Made by a program: the position numbers and the translations under genes
The notes under the pieces: generated by a model
The model's input: only the letters and a program-made list of their open reading frames with translations
What the model was told of the DNA's origin: nothing
Databases searched by the model: none
Assembly (NCBI RefSeq): GCF_018861755.1
Contig: NZ_JAHLEF010000005.1
Span: 1 to 64,000, forward strand
DNA length: 64,000 bases
Direction: 5' to 3'
Source of the DNA: Clostridium sp. CF012
GTDB taxonomy: Bacteria; Bacillota; Clostridia; Clostridiales; Clostridiaceae
Shown: piece by piece, positions 55,223-64,000 of the stretch
Layout of the letters: each line of letters begins with the position of its first letter
Position numbering within the stretch: position 1 is the stretch's first letter

Positions 55223-55266
55223 AACGACTTCAGAAGGGAGATGACTTTCCTTCTGAAATGTCGTTA
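55223..55266 (-). other. Intercistronic stem-loop between uxaB and uxaA
   Basis: AACGAC, TTCAGAAGG (55223-55237) pair with CCTTCTGAA, GTCGTT (to 55265), with small internal bulges and a loop around GAGATGACTTT. No strong T-run follows, so it is probably a processing or attenuation structure in the operon mRNA. Confidence 0.5.
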
Positions 55267-56712
55267 AAGAACTTCTTTAAGCGCTTCATTAATTCCAATT
55301 TTCTCAATGTTAATTAAATAATGTGCTACTGCCTCAGTTAACCCCTGTACTTCATTTAAATCCATCTTCCAGACTTTTTTGTATGCAAGTACTGTAGTTA
55401 CTAATTTTTTTAAGGCTTCTTCACTTCCATCAGATTTATCCCATAGAGTTTTATAAAATTCTAAAATATCCGCATCATCAGATAATTTAATTGTTTCATC
55501 TCCTCTTTTGCCTTTATAGAATTCTATAAGTGCAGCTAGTGAGAATACTAATCTTTTAGGAAGTTCACCCTTTATTTTTACAAACTGAAGTAAGGAAGGT
55601 AAATCTCTTGTTTCATACTTTGACATTGAATTTAGTGATATACTCATTAAATAATGCTTAACAAAAGGATTCATAAATCTTTCAAGAACAACTCCTGCAT
55701 AGTACTTCAATTCTTCCGCTGGAAGGTCTAATGTAGGTATTATTTCTTCGTATATTGTATCCTTAATGAATTTTCCTATTACCTCATCCTCAACAGCCTC
55801 CGAAACTGTATTTAACCCATAAAGGTAGGCTACTGGTACAAGTGAGGTATGGGATCCATTAAGTATCCTTACCTTTCTTGTTCTGTATGGTGTCATATCC
55901 TTAACAAATTTAACGTTAAGACCTGCTTTACTTACTGGGAATTCATTTTCAATCCATTGTGGTCCTTCAATAATAAAAAGGTGAAAATGCTCCCCAATAT
56001 TAACTAAGTTATCCTCATATCCTAACTCCTGCGTTATTTCTTTTATTGTATCTCTTGGGTAGCCTGGAACTATTCTGTCAACAAGTGTTGAGCAAAAAGT
56101 ATTAGCCTCATTTATCCAAGTAGCAAATCCCGTTTCTAAATTCCAAAGCTTTGCAAACTCCAAAATTATTTTTTTAAGTTTATCACCGTTTCTATCGATA
56201 AGCTCACAAGGAATTACTATTAACCCCTTAGCCTTTTCTCCATTAAAAAATTTAAATCTATGATATAAAAGCGCTGTAAACTTTCCCGGAAAACTTTTCT
56301 GCGGTTTATCACAAAGCTTATCATTTTCATCAAAAGTAATTCCTGCTTCAGTAGTATTTGAAAATACAAATCTTAATTCTGGGTTTTCAGCTATCTTTAA
56401 AAATTCTGCGTGCTGCGTATAAGGATTTATTCCACGGCTTATGCTATTTATAACTGAATGTTCTTCTATAGCTTTTCCTTCATTCATTCCTTGTAAATAA
56501 AGAGTATATAACCCATCTTGCTCATTTAATTTATCTACTAGGCCAAATTCAATAGGTTGAACTACTACTACACTACAATTAAACCCTGCCTCATTATTCA
56601 TTTTATCAATCTGCCAATCCACAAATGCTCTTAAAAAATTACCTTCCCCAAATTGAAGTACCTTTTCTGGATACTCTTTATATTCAGCATATGTTTCCTT
56701 ATTTAATCTCAT
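55264..56712 (-). CDS. uxaB: Tagaturonate reductase
   Basis: The 482-residue protein has an N-terminal NAD-binding domain ([20 protein letters not shown], about 18-37) and a mannitol-dehydrogenase-type C-terminal domain ([20 protein letters not shown]). It reduces D-tagaturonate to D-altronate with NADH in the cytoplasm. It is longer in the N-terminal QPIEFG region than the uxuB product and only distantly similar to it. UxaA, its partner enzyme, follows. Confidence 0.9.
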   Translation of the reverse strand: MRLNKETYAEYKEYPEKVLQFGEGNFLRAFVDWQIDKMNNEAGFNCSVVVVQPIEFGLVDKLNEQDGLYTLYLQGMNEGKAIEEHSVINSISRGINPYTQHAEFLKIAENPELRFVFSNTTEAGITFDENDKLCDKPQKSFPGKFTALLYHRFKFFNGEKAKGLIVIPCELIDRNGDKLKKIILEFAKLWNLETGFATWINEANTFCSTLVDRIVPGYPRDTIKEITQELGYEDNLVNIGEHFHLFIIEGPQWIENEFPVSKAGLNVKFVKDMTPYRTRKVRILNGSHTSLVPVAYLYGLNTVSEAVEDEVIGKFIKDTIYEEIIPTLDLPAEELKYYAGVVLERFMNPFVKHYLMSISLNSMSKYETRDLPSLLQFVKIKGELPKRLVFSLAALIEFYKGKRGDETIKLSDDADILEFYKTLWDKSDGSEEALKKLVTTVLAYKKVWKMDLNEVQGLTEAVAHYLINIEKIGINEALKEVL

Positions 56713-56804
56713 TTTAATTCCCCATTATCTTTCAATTATTTTATTTTTACCAATAAACGCCATCAATTGTTCAAGAGTTGGATAGCCTTACATATCCCCT
56801 TTTA

Positions 56805-57827
56805 CTATCTTTGCACCCTTCCTGAAGCATCACCATTCATAAGCGTTTCTACTTCGCCTTTAGCAACAAGGTTGAAATCTCCCTCTACAGTATGCTTGAG
56901 GCATGAAGCAGCCACTGCATATTCAAGTGAATCTTGATGTGAAAGACCAGATGTTAAACCATAAATAAGTCCCGCTCCAAAGGAATCTCCGCCTCCAACT
57001 CTATCCACTATGTGCATTTTATACTTTTTCGAGCTATAAAATTCTGTTCCATCATAAAGCATTGCAGACCATCCATTGTCGCTTGCTGAAAAGCTTTCTC
57101 TGAGTGTAATTGCAACGTATTTTAATCCAAATCTCTCTGTAAGCTTTGTTGCAACACTTTTATATCCCTCATCATTTAAGGTTCCACCTGTAACATCTGT
57201 GTTCTCTGCACTAATTCCAAAGACCTTTTCAGCGTCTTCTTCATTTGCTATAACTACATCACAATATTTTACGATTTCTCCCATAACCTTGCCTGCTTTT
57301 TCGCTACTCCATAGTTTTTTTCTGAAATTTAAGTCTACACTTACTGTTACTCCAGCTTCTTTAGCGGCTTTAACTGCATCTAAAGTAATGGCAGCACATT
57401 CATCTGAAAGTGCTGGTGTAATTCCTGTAAAGTGGAACCATTCTGCATCTTGAAAGATTTCCTTCCAGTTAAAGTCTTCTCTTTTTGCTTCTGCAATAGC
57501 TGAATGTGCTCTATCATATATTACTTTTGAAGGCCTTTGTGAAGATCCCTTTTCACAGAAATAAATTCCTACTCTTTCTCCAGCTCTAACTATCATGTCA
57601 GTATTAACACCATATCTTCTAAGTTCATTAACTGCTGATTGTCCTATTTCATGATTTGGAAGTTTTGTTACGAAATATGCATCCTTACCATAATTCGCAA
57701 GTGATACCGCCACATTTGCTTCTCCTCCACCATAAACAGCTCCAAACTCTTTTGATTGTATAAATCTATCGTACCCTACTGGCGCAAGTCTAAGCATTAT
57801 CTCACCAAAAGTTATAAATTTTCCCAT
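56805..57827 (-). CDS. kdgK: 2-keto-3-deoxygluconate kinase
   Basis: The 340-residue protein is a PfkB-family sugar kinase: ITFGEIMLRLAPVGYDRF, AVYGGGEANVAVSLANYG, and the ATP/catalytic block DRVGGGDSFGAGLIYGL with the base aspartate. It phosphorylates 2-keto-3-deoxygluconate to KDPG. The start at 57827 follows AGGAGG; an upstream ATG at 57860 has no site. A short gap of 81 bases separates it from kdgA. Confidence 0.92.
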   Translation of the reverse strand: MGKFITFGEIMLRLAPVGYDRFIQSKEFGAVYGGGEANVAVSLANYGKDAYFVTKLPNHEIGQSAVNELRRYGVNTDMIVRAGERVGIYFCEKGSSQRPSKVIYDRAHSAIAEAKREDFNWKEIFQDAEWFHFTGITPALSDECAAITLDAVKAAKEAGVTVSVDLNFRKKLWSSEKAGKVMGEIVKYCDVVIANEEDAEKVFGISAENTDVTGGTLNDEGYKSVATKLTERFGLKYVAITLRESFSASDNGWSAMLYDGTEFYSSKKYKMHIVDRVGGGDSFGAGLIYGLTSGLSHQDSLEYAVAASCLKHTVEGDFNLVAKGEVETLMNGDASGRVQR

Positions 57828-57908
57828 ATTATTTCCTCCTATAGTGTTAGTGACAACCAAGGTGCCACCACATTTATTTATTTTTGTTTATATCTAAGTC
57901 TAATACTA

Positions 57909-58553
57909 CTATTCTCTTGCTTTCTTAACCGCTTCTACAAATTTTGCAGCAGTTTCTGTCACTAATTCATAATCTCCAGTTTTTGCACCCTTTGTTAAAT
58001 CTCCACCAGTTCCCACAGCTACGGCACCAGCCTTAATCCAATCTTTAACATTATCAAGGGATACTCCACCTGTTGGCATAAAGTTAGCTTGTGGTAGAGG
58101 TCCTTTAAAGGAACTAATAATTGATGGTCCAAAAGCATTTCCTGGGAAAACCTTTATGATCTCAACGCCGAGTTCTAGGGCTTCTACTGCTTCTTTTACT
58201 GTCATTACACCTGGCATTACCGCTATTCTGTATCTATTACATAATTTTACTGTTTCTGCGTTTAAACTAGGGCTTACTATGTATTTTGCTCCAGCTAATA
58301 TACAAGCTCTTGCTGTTTCTGGATCAAGTACAGTTCCAGCCCCAATGAGCATATCTTCATCGTCTTTATATATTTCAGTTAATTCTTTGATTATATCTAC
58401 CGCACCTGGTACTGTCATTGTTATTTCTAAAGCTTTTATTCCACCTTTTTTAACTGCTTCTACAATTTTAATGCCTTCTTCTTTTGAAGTTGCCCTTATA
58501 ACTGCTACTAGGCCTGCGTCACTTATTTTTTTAATCATTTCTAATCTTTTCAT
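57909..58553 (-). CDS. kdgA: KDPG / 4-hydroxy-2-oxoglutarate aldolase
   Basis: The 214-residue class-I aldolase has catalytic E43 in ALEITMTVPGA and the Schiff-base lysine K134 in IIKVFPGNAFGP. It cleaves 2-keto-3-deoxy-6-phosphogluconate to pyruvate and glyceraldehyde 3-phosphate, the common end of both hexuronate branches. It is the usual length. It is followed by kdgK on the same strand. Confidence 0.93.
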   Translation of the reverse strand: MKRLEMIKKISDAGLVAVIRATSKEEGIKIVEAVKKGGIKALEITMTVPGAVDIIKELTEIYKDDEDMLIGAGTVLDPETARACILAGAKYIVSPSLNAETVKLCNRYRIAVMPGVMTVKEAVEALELGVEIIKVFPGNAFGPSIISSFKGPLPQANFMPTGGVSLDNVKDWIKAGAVAVGTGGDLTKGAKTGDYELVTETAAKFVEAVKKARE

Positions 58554-58625
58554 TATTTACACCTCTTATATTATATTTTAATGTTTTTTCACGCTTTAAA
58601 AATGCTTGCTATAGATTTCATATCA

Positions 58626-59597
58626 CTAAGAAACATCCCACTGAGCTTTAATTAAATCTATTGTATGCATAACTTCAATAGATTCATTCCAGGTCATTTT
58701 ATCACTTTCTAATTTACCACCCTTAATGCAATTCATAACTTCTTGAATTTCAAATTCATAGCCATTGCATTTATGGGGTATACTCACTTCTTCTTCTTTT
58801 TCATCACAATATAACACAGCACTTTCACATTTCCAGTATTGCAGAAGTTCAATCCTTCCCTTAGTTCCCATGATATGTGCAACTCCTGATGTTGCAGCAT
58901 TTAGTGAACAGCAAAAGGCAGCAACTTTACCATCTGAAAATCCAAGATTAACAGTAGTTTGGACATCTACACCAGTTTCACCAATATGTGCAATACTTTT
59001 AACCTTGCTTGGAACTGTATCAAATAAGAAATGGCACAGTGATAATGGGTATACTCCTATATCTAAAAGGGCACCTCCACCTAATTTGGGGTTTAGTTTG
59101 ATTCCATCAGGGCTTAAATATCTGCTAATTCCAAAATCTCCTTGGAACATTCGTACTTCCCCAATTAATCCATCATTAATCCATGCATTAACACTTTCAT
59201 AAATAGGTAGAAACCTAGTCCACATAGCTTCCATAAAAAACATCTTATTATCTCTTGCAGCTTTTATAACTTCTCTTGTTTGCTCTTCATTCATAGCTAC
59301 AGGTTTTTCGCAAAGCACTGCCTTGCCATTCTTTAAAAACAATATGCATATTTCCTTATGAAATACATTTGGCACTGCCACATATACTGCATCTATATTC
59401 TTATCCTTTGAGAGTTCTTCATAACTACCGTAACATTTATCTTTTGAAACACCATATTCTTCTCCAAAACCTTCTGATTTTTCCTTTGAACGTGATGCTA
59501 TTGCTACAAGTTCTCCATCTTGAAGTATTTTTAAAGCATCTGCAAATTTATGGGCCATGTTACCTGCTCCTATAATACCCCATTTAATTTTACGCAT
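58626..59597 (-). CDS. Gfo/Idh/MocA-family oxidoreductase
   Basis: The 323-residue protein has an N-terminal NAD(P)-binding fold (WGIIGAGNMAHKFADAL, about 5-21), the family catalytic segment VLCEKPVAMNEEQ, and a C-terminal substrate domain with GGGALLDIGVYPL. It probably oxidises or reduces a sugar. It lies between uxuB and kdgA, so it may process another uronic acid or an epimerised intermediate; the substrate is not known. A hairpin separates it from uxuB. Confidence 0.85.
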   Translation of the reverse strand: MRKIKWGIIGAGNMAHKFADALKILQDGELVAIASRSKEKSEGFGEEYGVSKDKCYGSYEELSKDKNIDAVYVAVPNVFHKEICILFLKNGKAVLCEKPVAMNEEQTREVIKAARDNKMFFMEAMWTRFLPIYESVNAWINDGLIGEVRMFQGDFGISRYLSPDGIKLNPKLGGGALLDIGVYPLSLCHFLFDTVPSKVKSIAHIGETGVDVQTTVNLGFSDGKVAAFCCSLNAATSGVAHIMGTKGRIELLQYWKCESAVLYCDEKEEEVSIPHKCNGYEFEIQEVMNCIKGGKLESDKMTWNESIEVMHTIDLIKAQWDVS

Positions 59598-59628
59598 TTT
59601 TACACCTCATAAACTTTTATATTTTAAC

Positions 59629-59680
59629 GACGAAGAACTGCCAAAACGTATTTCAGCAGTTCTCATCGCTGACTTTCGTC
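59629..59680 (-). other. Intercistronic stem-loop between uxuB and the Gfo/Idh/MocA gene
   Basis: AGAACTGC (59634-59641) pairs with GCAGTTCT (59656-59663), and GACGAA/TTCGTC outside it adds a second paired segment. No clear T-run follows on the minus strand. Confidence 0.5.
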
Positions 59681-59715
59681 AAGTATACAACTGGAATTTT
59701 ACTCTTTTCTAGGGA

Positions 59716-61326
59716 TTAAGAGTTACAGTATTTTTTTAAAGTTAAACGAATGGCACCTTTTCCAGCAGTTAATTCTTTAAAGTGTGCTTCAACTTTTTCG
59801 CCTAGACCAACTTCATATAAATCAACACCAAAAATAGATTTATTTGATAAAATTTTAATTAAAGTCTCATGAACATCAAAATCTTTATCAAGCTTAACAT
59901 CAGCTAATATAGGAGTTAATGATGAAAGCATAGGATCTGGACTTAGCTCAAATGAATTTCCTTCATCATCTATACCCATTAAATAACGACACCATCCTGC
60001 TAAAGCAAGAGGTATAAATGTTAAGTCCTTAACGTTCAAGTCATCACTTTCAGCGTAAGCTTTTATTGTCTCACCGAAACGTATAGCTAGTTTTTGTGAA
60101 GTATCACAAGCAATTCTTTGTGGTGTATCAGGCATAAATGGATTTGGTAGACGAACCTTCATTACCTCATCTATAAACTCCTTAGGTGATATAATCCCTG
60201 GGTTTACAACCACCGGTAATCCTTCAATATACCCTATTTTTTCTATTAATGTTACAAGCTCTTTATCCTTCATTTCATCTGATATTTTAGTGTAAGACAA
60301 TAAACATCCATAAATAGCTAATGCTGTATGAAGAGGGTTTAAACAAGTACAAACTTTCATTTTTTCTACTTTATCTACGGTTTCCTTGTCTGTATAAAGG
60401 ATACCACCACGATCTAGTGGAAGACGGCCATTTTTAAAATTATCTTCAATAACTAAATATTGAGGTTCCTCGGCATTAACAAAAGCTGCAATAAATGTGT
60501 TTTTTGAAGTCATAATTAATTCTGTATCTTCAAATCCAACTTCCTTTAACATATTTATAACAGACTCCGCAGGTCTTGGTGTAATTTTATCTATCATAGA
60601 CCAAGGATAAGATATCTCCTCTGTTACATAAGTTAGAAATTCAGCTTCTACTAATTTATTCTCTGTCCATTGTTTTGCAAACGTAGTAATAGCATTTTCC
60701 AGTTTTGTACCGTTATGAGAACAGTTATCCATACTCACCAATGTTAACGGTAATCTGCCATGTTTAAATCTTTTATAACATAATGCTACTAATTTACCAA
60801 TATAGCTTGTTACTGCAGAGGGTCCGTTATTAAAATCATTGGCTACATCTTTTAAAACTTCATTATTTCCATTAACTAAACTATATCCTTTTTCTGTAAT
60901 TGTAAAAGAAACCATCTTCAGTGACTTGCTTTCAAAGATTTCTTTTAATCTATTCCAGTCACCTAAATTAGTTGTATCTACACATAGTGACTCTGCAATA
61001 CTGCCTATTACTTTTTTTTCTAAGCTTCCATCAGCTTTTAAAGTTACTAAAACATTTAGGTCGTCAAATTTTTTATACCCTTTTTCAATTATCTCGTAAT
61101 CGTATCCTTCAGCAACTATTATCCCTGTATTTAATATCCCTTTATTTAAAAGGTCCTGGCAAACAGCTGCTGGGAAAGCACGAAATATGTTTCCTGCTCC
61201 GAAATGTACCCACTGCGGATTTTCTTTAGTATCTTTAATCATTTTGTTTCGGTCAAATTTAGGTAATTCAAAACCCTGTTCTTCCCAAAGCTTTCTATTA
61301 TTTAATTCTTCTTGTCTTAGTTTCAA
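59716..61326 (-). CDS. uxuB: Fructuronate reductase (mannitol dehydrogenase family)
   Basis: The 536-residue protein belongs to the long-chain mannitol-dehydrogenase family. It has WVHFGAGNIFRAFPAAVCQDLL (NAD fold, about 38-59), SMDNCSHNGTKL near residue 208 and CTCLNPLHTALAIYG near 335. It reduces D-fructuronate to D-mannonate, the glucuronate branch. It lies 32 bases after uxuA, whose product dehydrates the mannonate formed. Confidence 0.88.
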   Translation of the reverse strand: MKLRQEELNNRKLWEEQGFELPKFDRNKMIKDTKENPQWVHFGAGNIFRAFPAAVCQDLLNKGILNTGIIVAEGYDYEIIEKGYKKFDDLNVLVTLKADGSLEKKVIGSIAESLCVDTTNLGDWNRLKEIFESKSLKMVSFTITEKGYSLVNGNNEVLKDVANDFNNGPSAVTSYIGKLVALCYKRFKHGRLPLTLVSMDNCSHNGTKLENAITTFAKQWTENKLVEAEFLTYVTEEISYPWSMIDKITPRPAESVINMLKEVGFEDTELIMTSKNTFIAAFVNAEEPQYLVIEDNFKNGRLPLDRGGILYTDKETVDKVEKMKVCTCLNPLHTALAIYGCLLSYTKISDEMKDKELVTLIEKIGYIEGLPVVVNPGIISPKEFIDEVMKVRLPNPFMPDTPQRIACDTSQKLAIRFGETIKAYAESDDLNVKDLTFIPLALAGWCRYLMGIDDEGNSFELSPDPMLSSLTPILADVKLDKDFDVHETLIKILSNKSIFGVDLYEVGLGEKVEAHFKELTAGKGAIRLTLKKYCNS

Positions 61327-61358
61327 GTCATTTGCCTCCTTTACTTTAATTTCTCCTA

Positions 61359-62432
61359 CTATTTTGTTTTGCTCCCTTTTTCGATTGCTTCAATTAACCC
61401 ATTTAGGTAAGTAGCTCCTAGTGCACGATCGTATAATCCGTATCCTGGCATTGCAACCTCATCCCAAATAGCACGACCATGATCAGGACGTACTGGTCCA
61501 TCAAAGGAAACTTCATGGAGTGCTTTCATTATTTCATACATATCTAATGAACCATCCGTTGATAAATGAGCTGCTTCGTCAAATTTACCTGGTGCATGAT
61601 GAATTAAATTACGTACATGTGCAAAATGGATTCTTCCCTTTGCGCTACGGATTATATCACAAATATCGTTACTCGGATTTGAACCTAATGAGCCTGTACA
61701 TAGTGTAATTCCATTAAATTCTGCATCTACTGCTTTTAGGAGTTTTAATATATTTTTTTTATTATTTATAATTCTTGGAAGATCAAATACAGGCCATGCA
61801 GGATCATCTGGATGAATTGCCATCATAATATTGTGTTTTTCACAAACTGGACGGATTTTATTTAAAAAGTATACAAGATTGTCGAATAATTTTTCTTCAT
61901 TAACATCTTCGTATTTCTCAAATAATTCTTTTACGTATTCTAATCTTTCTGGCTCCCAACCTGGCATTACAAATCCATTACTATTTTTATCAATTTCTTC
62001 AAACATTGTTTGAGGATCAATTTTATCTATTAAATCTTGATCATAGGATAGAACAGTAGATCCATCTGTTCGCATTTTTGCTAGGTCTGAACGAGTCCAG
62101 TCAAATACAGGCATAAAGTTATAACAAACCATATTAATACCGGCTTTACCTAAATTTTCTAAGGTTTCTATATAATTCTCAATATACTGTTCTCTTTCAG
62201 GCAATCCTATTTTAATAGAATCGTGAATGTTTACACTTTCTATTCCTTCTATTTTGAGTCCACTAGCTTCAACCTCTTCTTTTAATTTTAAAATATTCTC
62301 TAAAGGCCATGCTTTTCCTGCAGGAATATCATAGAGTGTTGTAATAACACCTGTAACCCCTGGAATTTGTCTTATTTGCTTTAGTGTAACTGAGTCGTGC
62401 TTGCTACCGAACCATCTTAATGTCATGTTCAT
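61359..62432 (-). CDS. uxuA: Mannonate dehydratase
   Basis: The 357-residue enzyme shows the UxuA signatures: MTLRWFGSKHDSVTLKQIRQ start, IEGIESVNIHDSIKIG, the metal and substrate region NIMMAIHPDDPAWPVFDLPR, HFAHVRNL and VRPDHGRAIWDE near the C-terminus. It dehydrates D-mannonate to 2-keto-3-deoxygluconate with Mn2+/Fe2+. It follows the TRAP transporter gene by 32 bases, tying uronate uptake to its catabolism. Confidence 0.95.
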   Translation of the reverse strand: MNMTLRWFGSKHDSVTLKQIRQIPGVTGVITTLYDIPAGKAWPLENILKLKEEVEASGLKIEGIESVNIHDSIKIGLPEREQYIENYIETLENLGKAGINMVCYNFMPVFDWTRSDLAKMRTDGSTVLSYDQDLIDKIDPQTMFEEIDKNSNGFVMPGWEPERLEYVKELFEKYEDVNEEKLFDNLVYFLNKIRPVCEKHNIMMAIHPDDPAWPVFDLPRIINNKKNILKLLKAVDAEFNGITLCTGSLGSNPSNDICDIIRSAKGRIHFAHVRNLIHHAPGKFDEAAHLSTDGSLDMYEIMKALHEVSFDGPVRPDHGRAIWDEVAMPGYGLYDRALGATYLNGLIEAIEKGSKTK

Positions 62433-62464
62433 AAACTTGTCCTCCTATATTTTTATTTTTGTTT

Positions 62465-63772
62465 TTATTTATAACCCATTAATGTAGGTAACCACATGGA
62501 AACCTTTGGTACGTAAGTTGTAAGCAATAATACAATAAAAATGCCTACATAATATGGTATTAACTTTAGCATTACATTTTCAATTGTGGTTTTCGCAACC
62601 TTAACACCAACAAAGAGTATGTTTCCTACTGGTGGTGTAATTGTGCCTATACATAAGTTAAATGTAATCATTATACCAAACTGAATTGCTGACATTCCAA
62701 AGCCTAAACAAATTGGTAAAAAAATAGGTGTAAAAATAAGTATTGCAGGAGTAATATCCATGAAAGTTCCTACAAACAATAACACCAAGTTAATAATTAA
62801 TAAGATTATTATTTTATTGCTACTAAGGGATAATAATGCGGCTGAAATTGCACCAGGAATTCCAGTGAATGCCATAACCCATGCCATAACACTTGATATA
62901 CCAATCAAAAATACTATGATACCTGTCATTTCGGCACTTTCTTTATAAATAACATATAAATCTTTAATTTTTATTGTTTTATAAAAGAATAAAGATAATA
63001 TTAAACTATAAGCAACGGCTACCACTGAGCCTTCCGTAGCTGTAAATACGCCTGTGATAATTCCACCGATAACAATTAAAATTAATAATAAGCTTGGGAT
63101 GGCTTCAACAGATGTTTTTAATGCTTGCTTTAGAGTAACGCGTTCTTGGCTACGGTATCCTTTTTTCTTTGCTATAAAGTAAGCAACTACCATGCAGCTA
63201 AGACCCCATAGAATTCCTGGAATATAACCTGCCATGAATAGTGCTGCCACAGAAGTTCCACCACTTACAAGCGAAAATGTTATTAATACATTGCTTGGAG
63301 GTATTAGGAGTCCTGTTGGTGCAGTTGCTATATTTACAGTTGCCATATAATCACGGTCATAACCATCTTTTTCTGCAATAGGTCCTATAATAGAACCCAT
63401 AGCTGATGCTGCTGCAACACCTGAGCCTGAAATGGCTCCGAACATCATATTTGCAACTGCATTTGTATGTGCCATTGCACCGGGTATTCTACCTGATAAG
63501 ATTTTTGCAAAGTTTATTAAACGGATAGCTATTCCACCTTTATTCATAATATTACCTGCTAGAATAAAGAATGGTATTGCTATTAATGTAAATACAGATA
63601 TTCCTGAAAAGGTTCTTTGTGCCGCTGTCAAAACCGCAGCGTCAAAATTTAGTACTGGTAATATAGCTAGTAATGAAGATATGCCTAATGCAATTGAAAT
63701 TGGAATGCCTCCAAGCAATAAAACTATTAAAACTATTGCTATTATTAGTCCTGATGTTAATGCTATGCCCAT
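62465..63772 (-). CDS. dctM: TRAP transporter large permease (DctM)
   Basis: The 435-residue membrane protein has the DctM layout of about twelve helices, with LAGNIMNKGGIAIRLINFAK near residue 70, IATAPTGLLIPPSNVLITFS and FNLCIGTITPPVGNILFVGV. It is the ion-coupled channel subunit for an organic acid, here probably a hexuronate. It lies 16 bases after the small-permease gene. AGGAGG precedes the ATG. Confidence 0.93.
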   Translation of the reverse strand: MGIALTSGLIIAIVLIVLLLGGIPISIALGISSLLAILPVLNFDAAVLTAAQRTFSGISVFTLIAIPFFILAGNIMNKGGIAIRLINFAKILSGRIPGAMAHTNAVANMMFGAISGSGVAAASAMGSIIGPIAEKDGYDRDYMATVNIATAPTGLLIPPSNVLITFSLVSGGTSVAALFMAGYIPGILWGLSCMVVAYFIAKKKGYRSQERVTLKQALKTSVEAIPSLLLILIVIGGIITGVFTATEGSVVAVAYSLILSLFFYKTIKIKDLYVIYKESAEMTGIIVFLIGISSVMAWVMAFTGIPGAISAALLSLSSNKIIILLIINLVLLFVGTFMDITPAILIFTPIFLPICLGFGMSAIQFGIMITFNLCIGTITPPVGNILFVGVKVAKTTIENVMLKLIPYYVGIFIVLLLTTYVPKVSMWLPTLMGYK

Positions 63773-63788
63773 TTATTTGCCTCCTCTT

Positions 63789-64000
63789 TTATTTAGATTT
63801 CTCTGTTTTAAATTGTGAAATCAACTCATTTATATTAAGGACATTAAAAATAATTATTAAAACTCCGCTTATAGGTACTATAACGTAGATATAGGACATA
63901 GGTACTCCTAGTGAAGCAGTAACCTGTAGAGATGTAAGTTTTGTAATTTGCATTCCGCCATAAACAAGTACTAAAGCAGAAAATATTAAAATCAATCCTT
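63789..64000 (-). CDS. dctQ: TRAP transporter small permease (DctQ), C-terminal part
   Basis: At least 70 residues of a DctQ-like small permease run off the right edge of the window: a helix up to YGGMQITKLTSLQVTASLGVP, then a final helix and a short charged tail. Q-loop-like QVTASLGVPMSYIY is typical of the family. The gene's start and, presumably, the TRAP binding-protein gene lie beyond the window. Confidence 0.85.
   Translation of the reverse strand, partial: GLILIFSALVLVYGGMQITKLTSLQVTASLGVPMSYIYVIVPISGVLIIIFNVLNINELISQFKTEKSK

Noticed and set aside
1-64000. CRISPR arrays, tRNA or rRNA genes, prophage and insertion sequences
   Set aside because: No regularly spaced repeats, cloverleaf-like sequences, conserved rRNA segments, phage structural genes or transposases were recognised on either strand.

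Overview
The window looks like a chromosomal segment of a low-GC, Gram-positive, strictly anaerobic Clostridium-like bacterium. The grounds are the strongly AT-rich sequence, G-rich Shine-Dalgarno sequences before almost every gene, Rho-independent terminators between units, PTS and ECF transporters, FeoAB, flavodoxin, and clostridial families such as DUF3793, DUF2325, DUF3798 and ornithine racemase. No rRNA, tRNA, CRISPR array, prophage or intact insertion sequence was found. Most genes lie on the minus strand, so operons read from high to low coordinates. Product names rest on motifs and overall sequence resemblance read by eye, not on database searches.

Left third (1-26 kb). A YcaQ-type glycosylase and a DODA-type dioxygenase come first. 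Next is an iron-limitation block: a minus-strand run (DUF2325, HD-GYP phosphodiesterase, flavodoxin, DUF3793) diverges from an AraC regulator, feoA, feoB and a 45-residue FeoB-associated Cys-rich protein. Three Fur-box-like sequences lie in front of the AraC gene, feoA and feoB. Then come a NYN-nuclease/LOTUS-like protein, a chemoreceptor pseudogene, an AI-2E-family permease, an ornithine-racemase-like enzyme and a DUF5692-like membrane protein. A five-gene unit combines a YesM/YesN-type two-component system with an Fe3+/sugar-phosphate-type ABC transporter and recalls HptRSA/AfuABC. It is followed by a nitroreductase with an orphan pyruvate-kinase C-domain protein, ThiT under a TPP riboswitch, and a PadR / ChrA / FetAB-like metal or anion transport group.

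Middle (26-45 kb). Alpha-glucoside use is encoded by a GH4 6-phospho-alpha-glucosidase, an EIICB and an RpiR regulator. Two close 6-phosphogluconate dehydrogenase paralogues bracket an EamA exporter, a HAD phosphatase and an HPr protein, with a 23-bp scrap of gnd left beside the EamA gene. A mannose-family PTS (IIA, IIB, IIC, IID) follows, with an M20 deacylase and its own RpiR regulator. A TetR / ABC ATPase / giant FtsX permease efflux operon ends this part.

Right third (45-64 kb). A BMP/sugar-type ABC transporter with a DUF3798 binding protein is preceded by a strong promoter and a long leader. After a HExxH membrane protein, an old-yellow-enzyme-like reductase and a HIT protein comes a hexuronate operon running in from the right edge: TRAP permeases, uxuA, uxuB, a Gfo/Idh/MocA oxidoreductase, kdgA, kdgK, uxaB and uxaA. 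Together these would import hexuronates and convert both the glucuronate and galacturonate branches to pyruvate and glyceraldehyde 3-phosphate. Hexuronate isomerase (uxaC), the TRAP binding protein and a dedicated regulator are not in the window.

The most interesting candidates for something undescribed are the Fur-linked HD-GYP/DUF2325/flavodoxin/DUF3793 divergon, the duplicated gnd-HPr-HAD-EamA block, and the DUF3798 transporter with its long leader.
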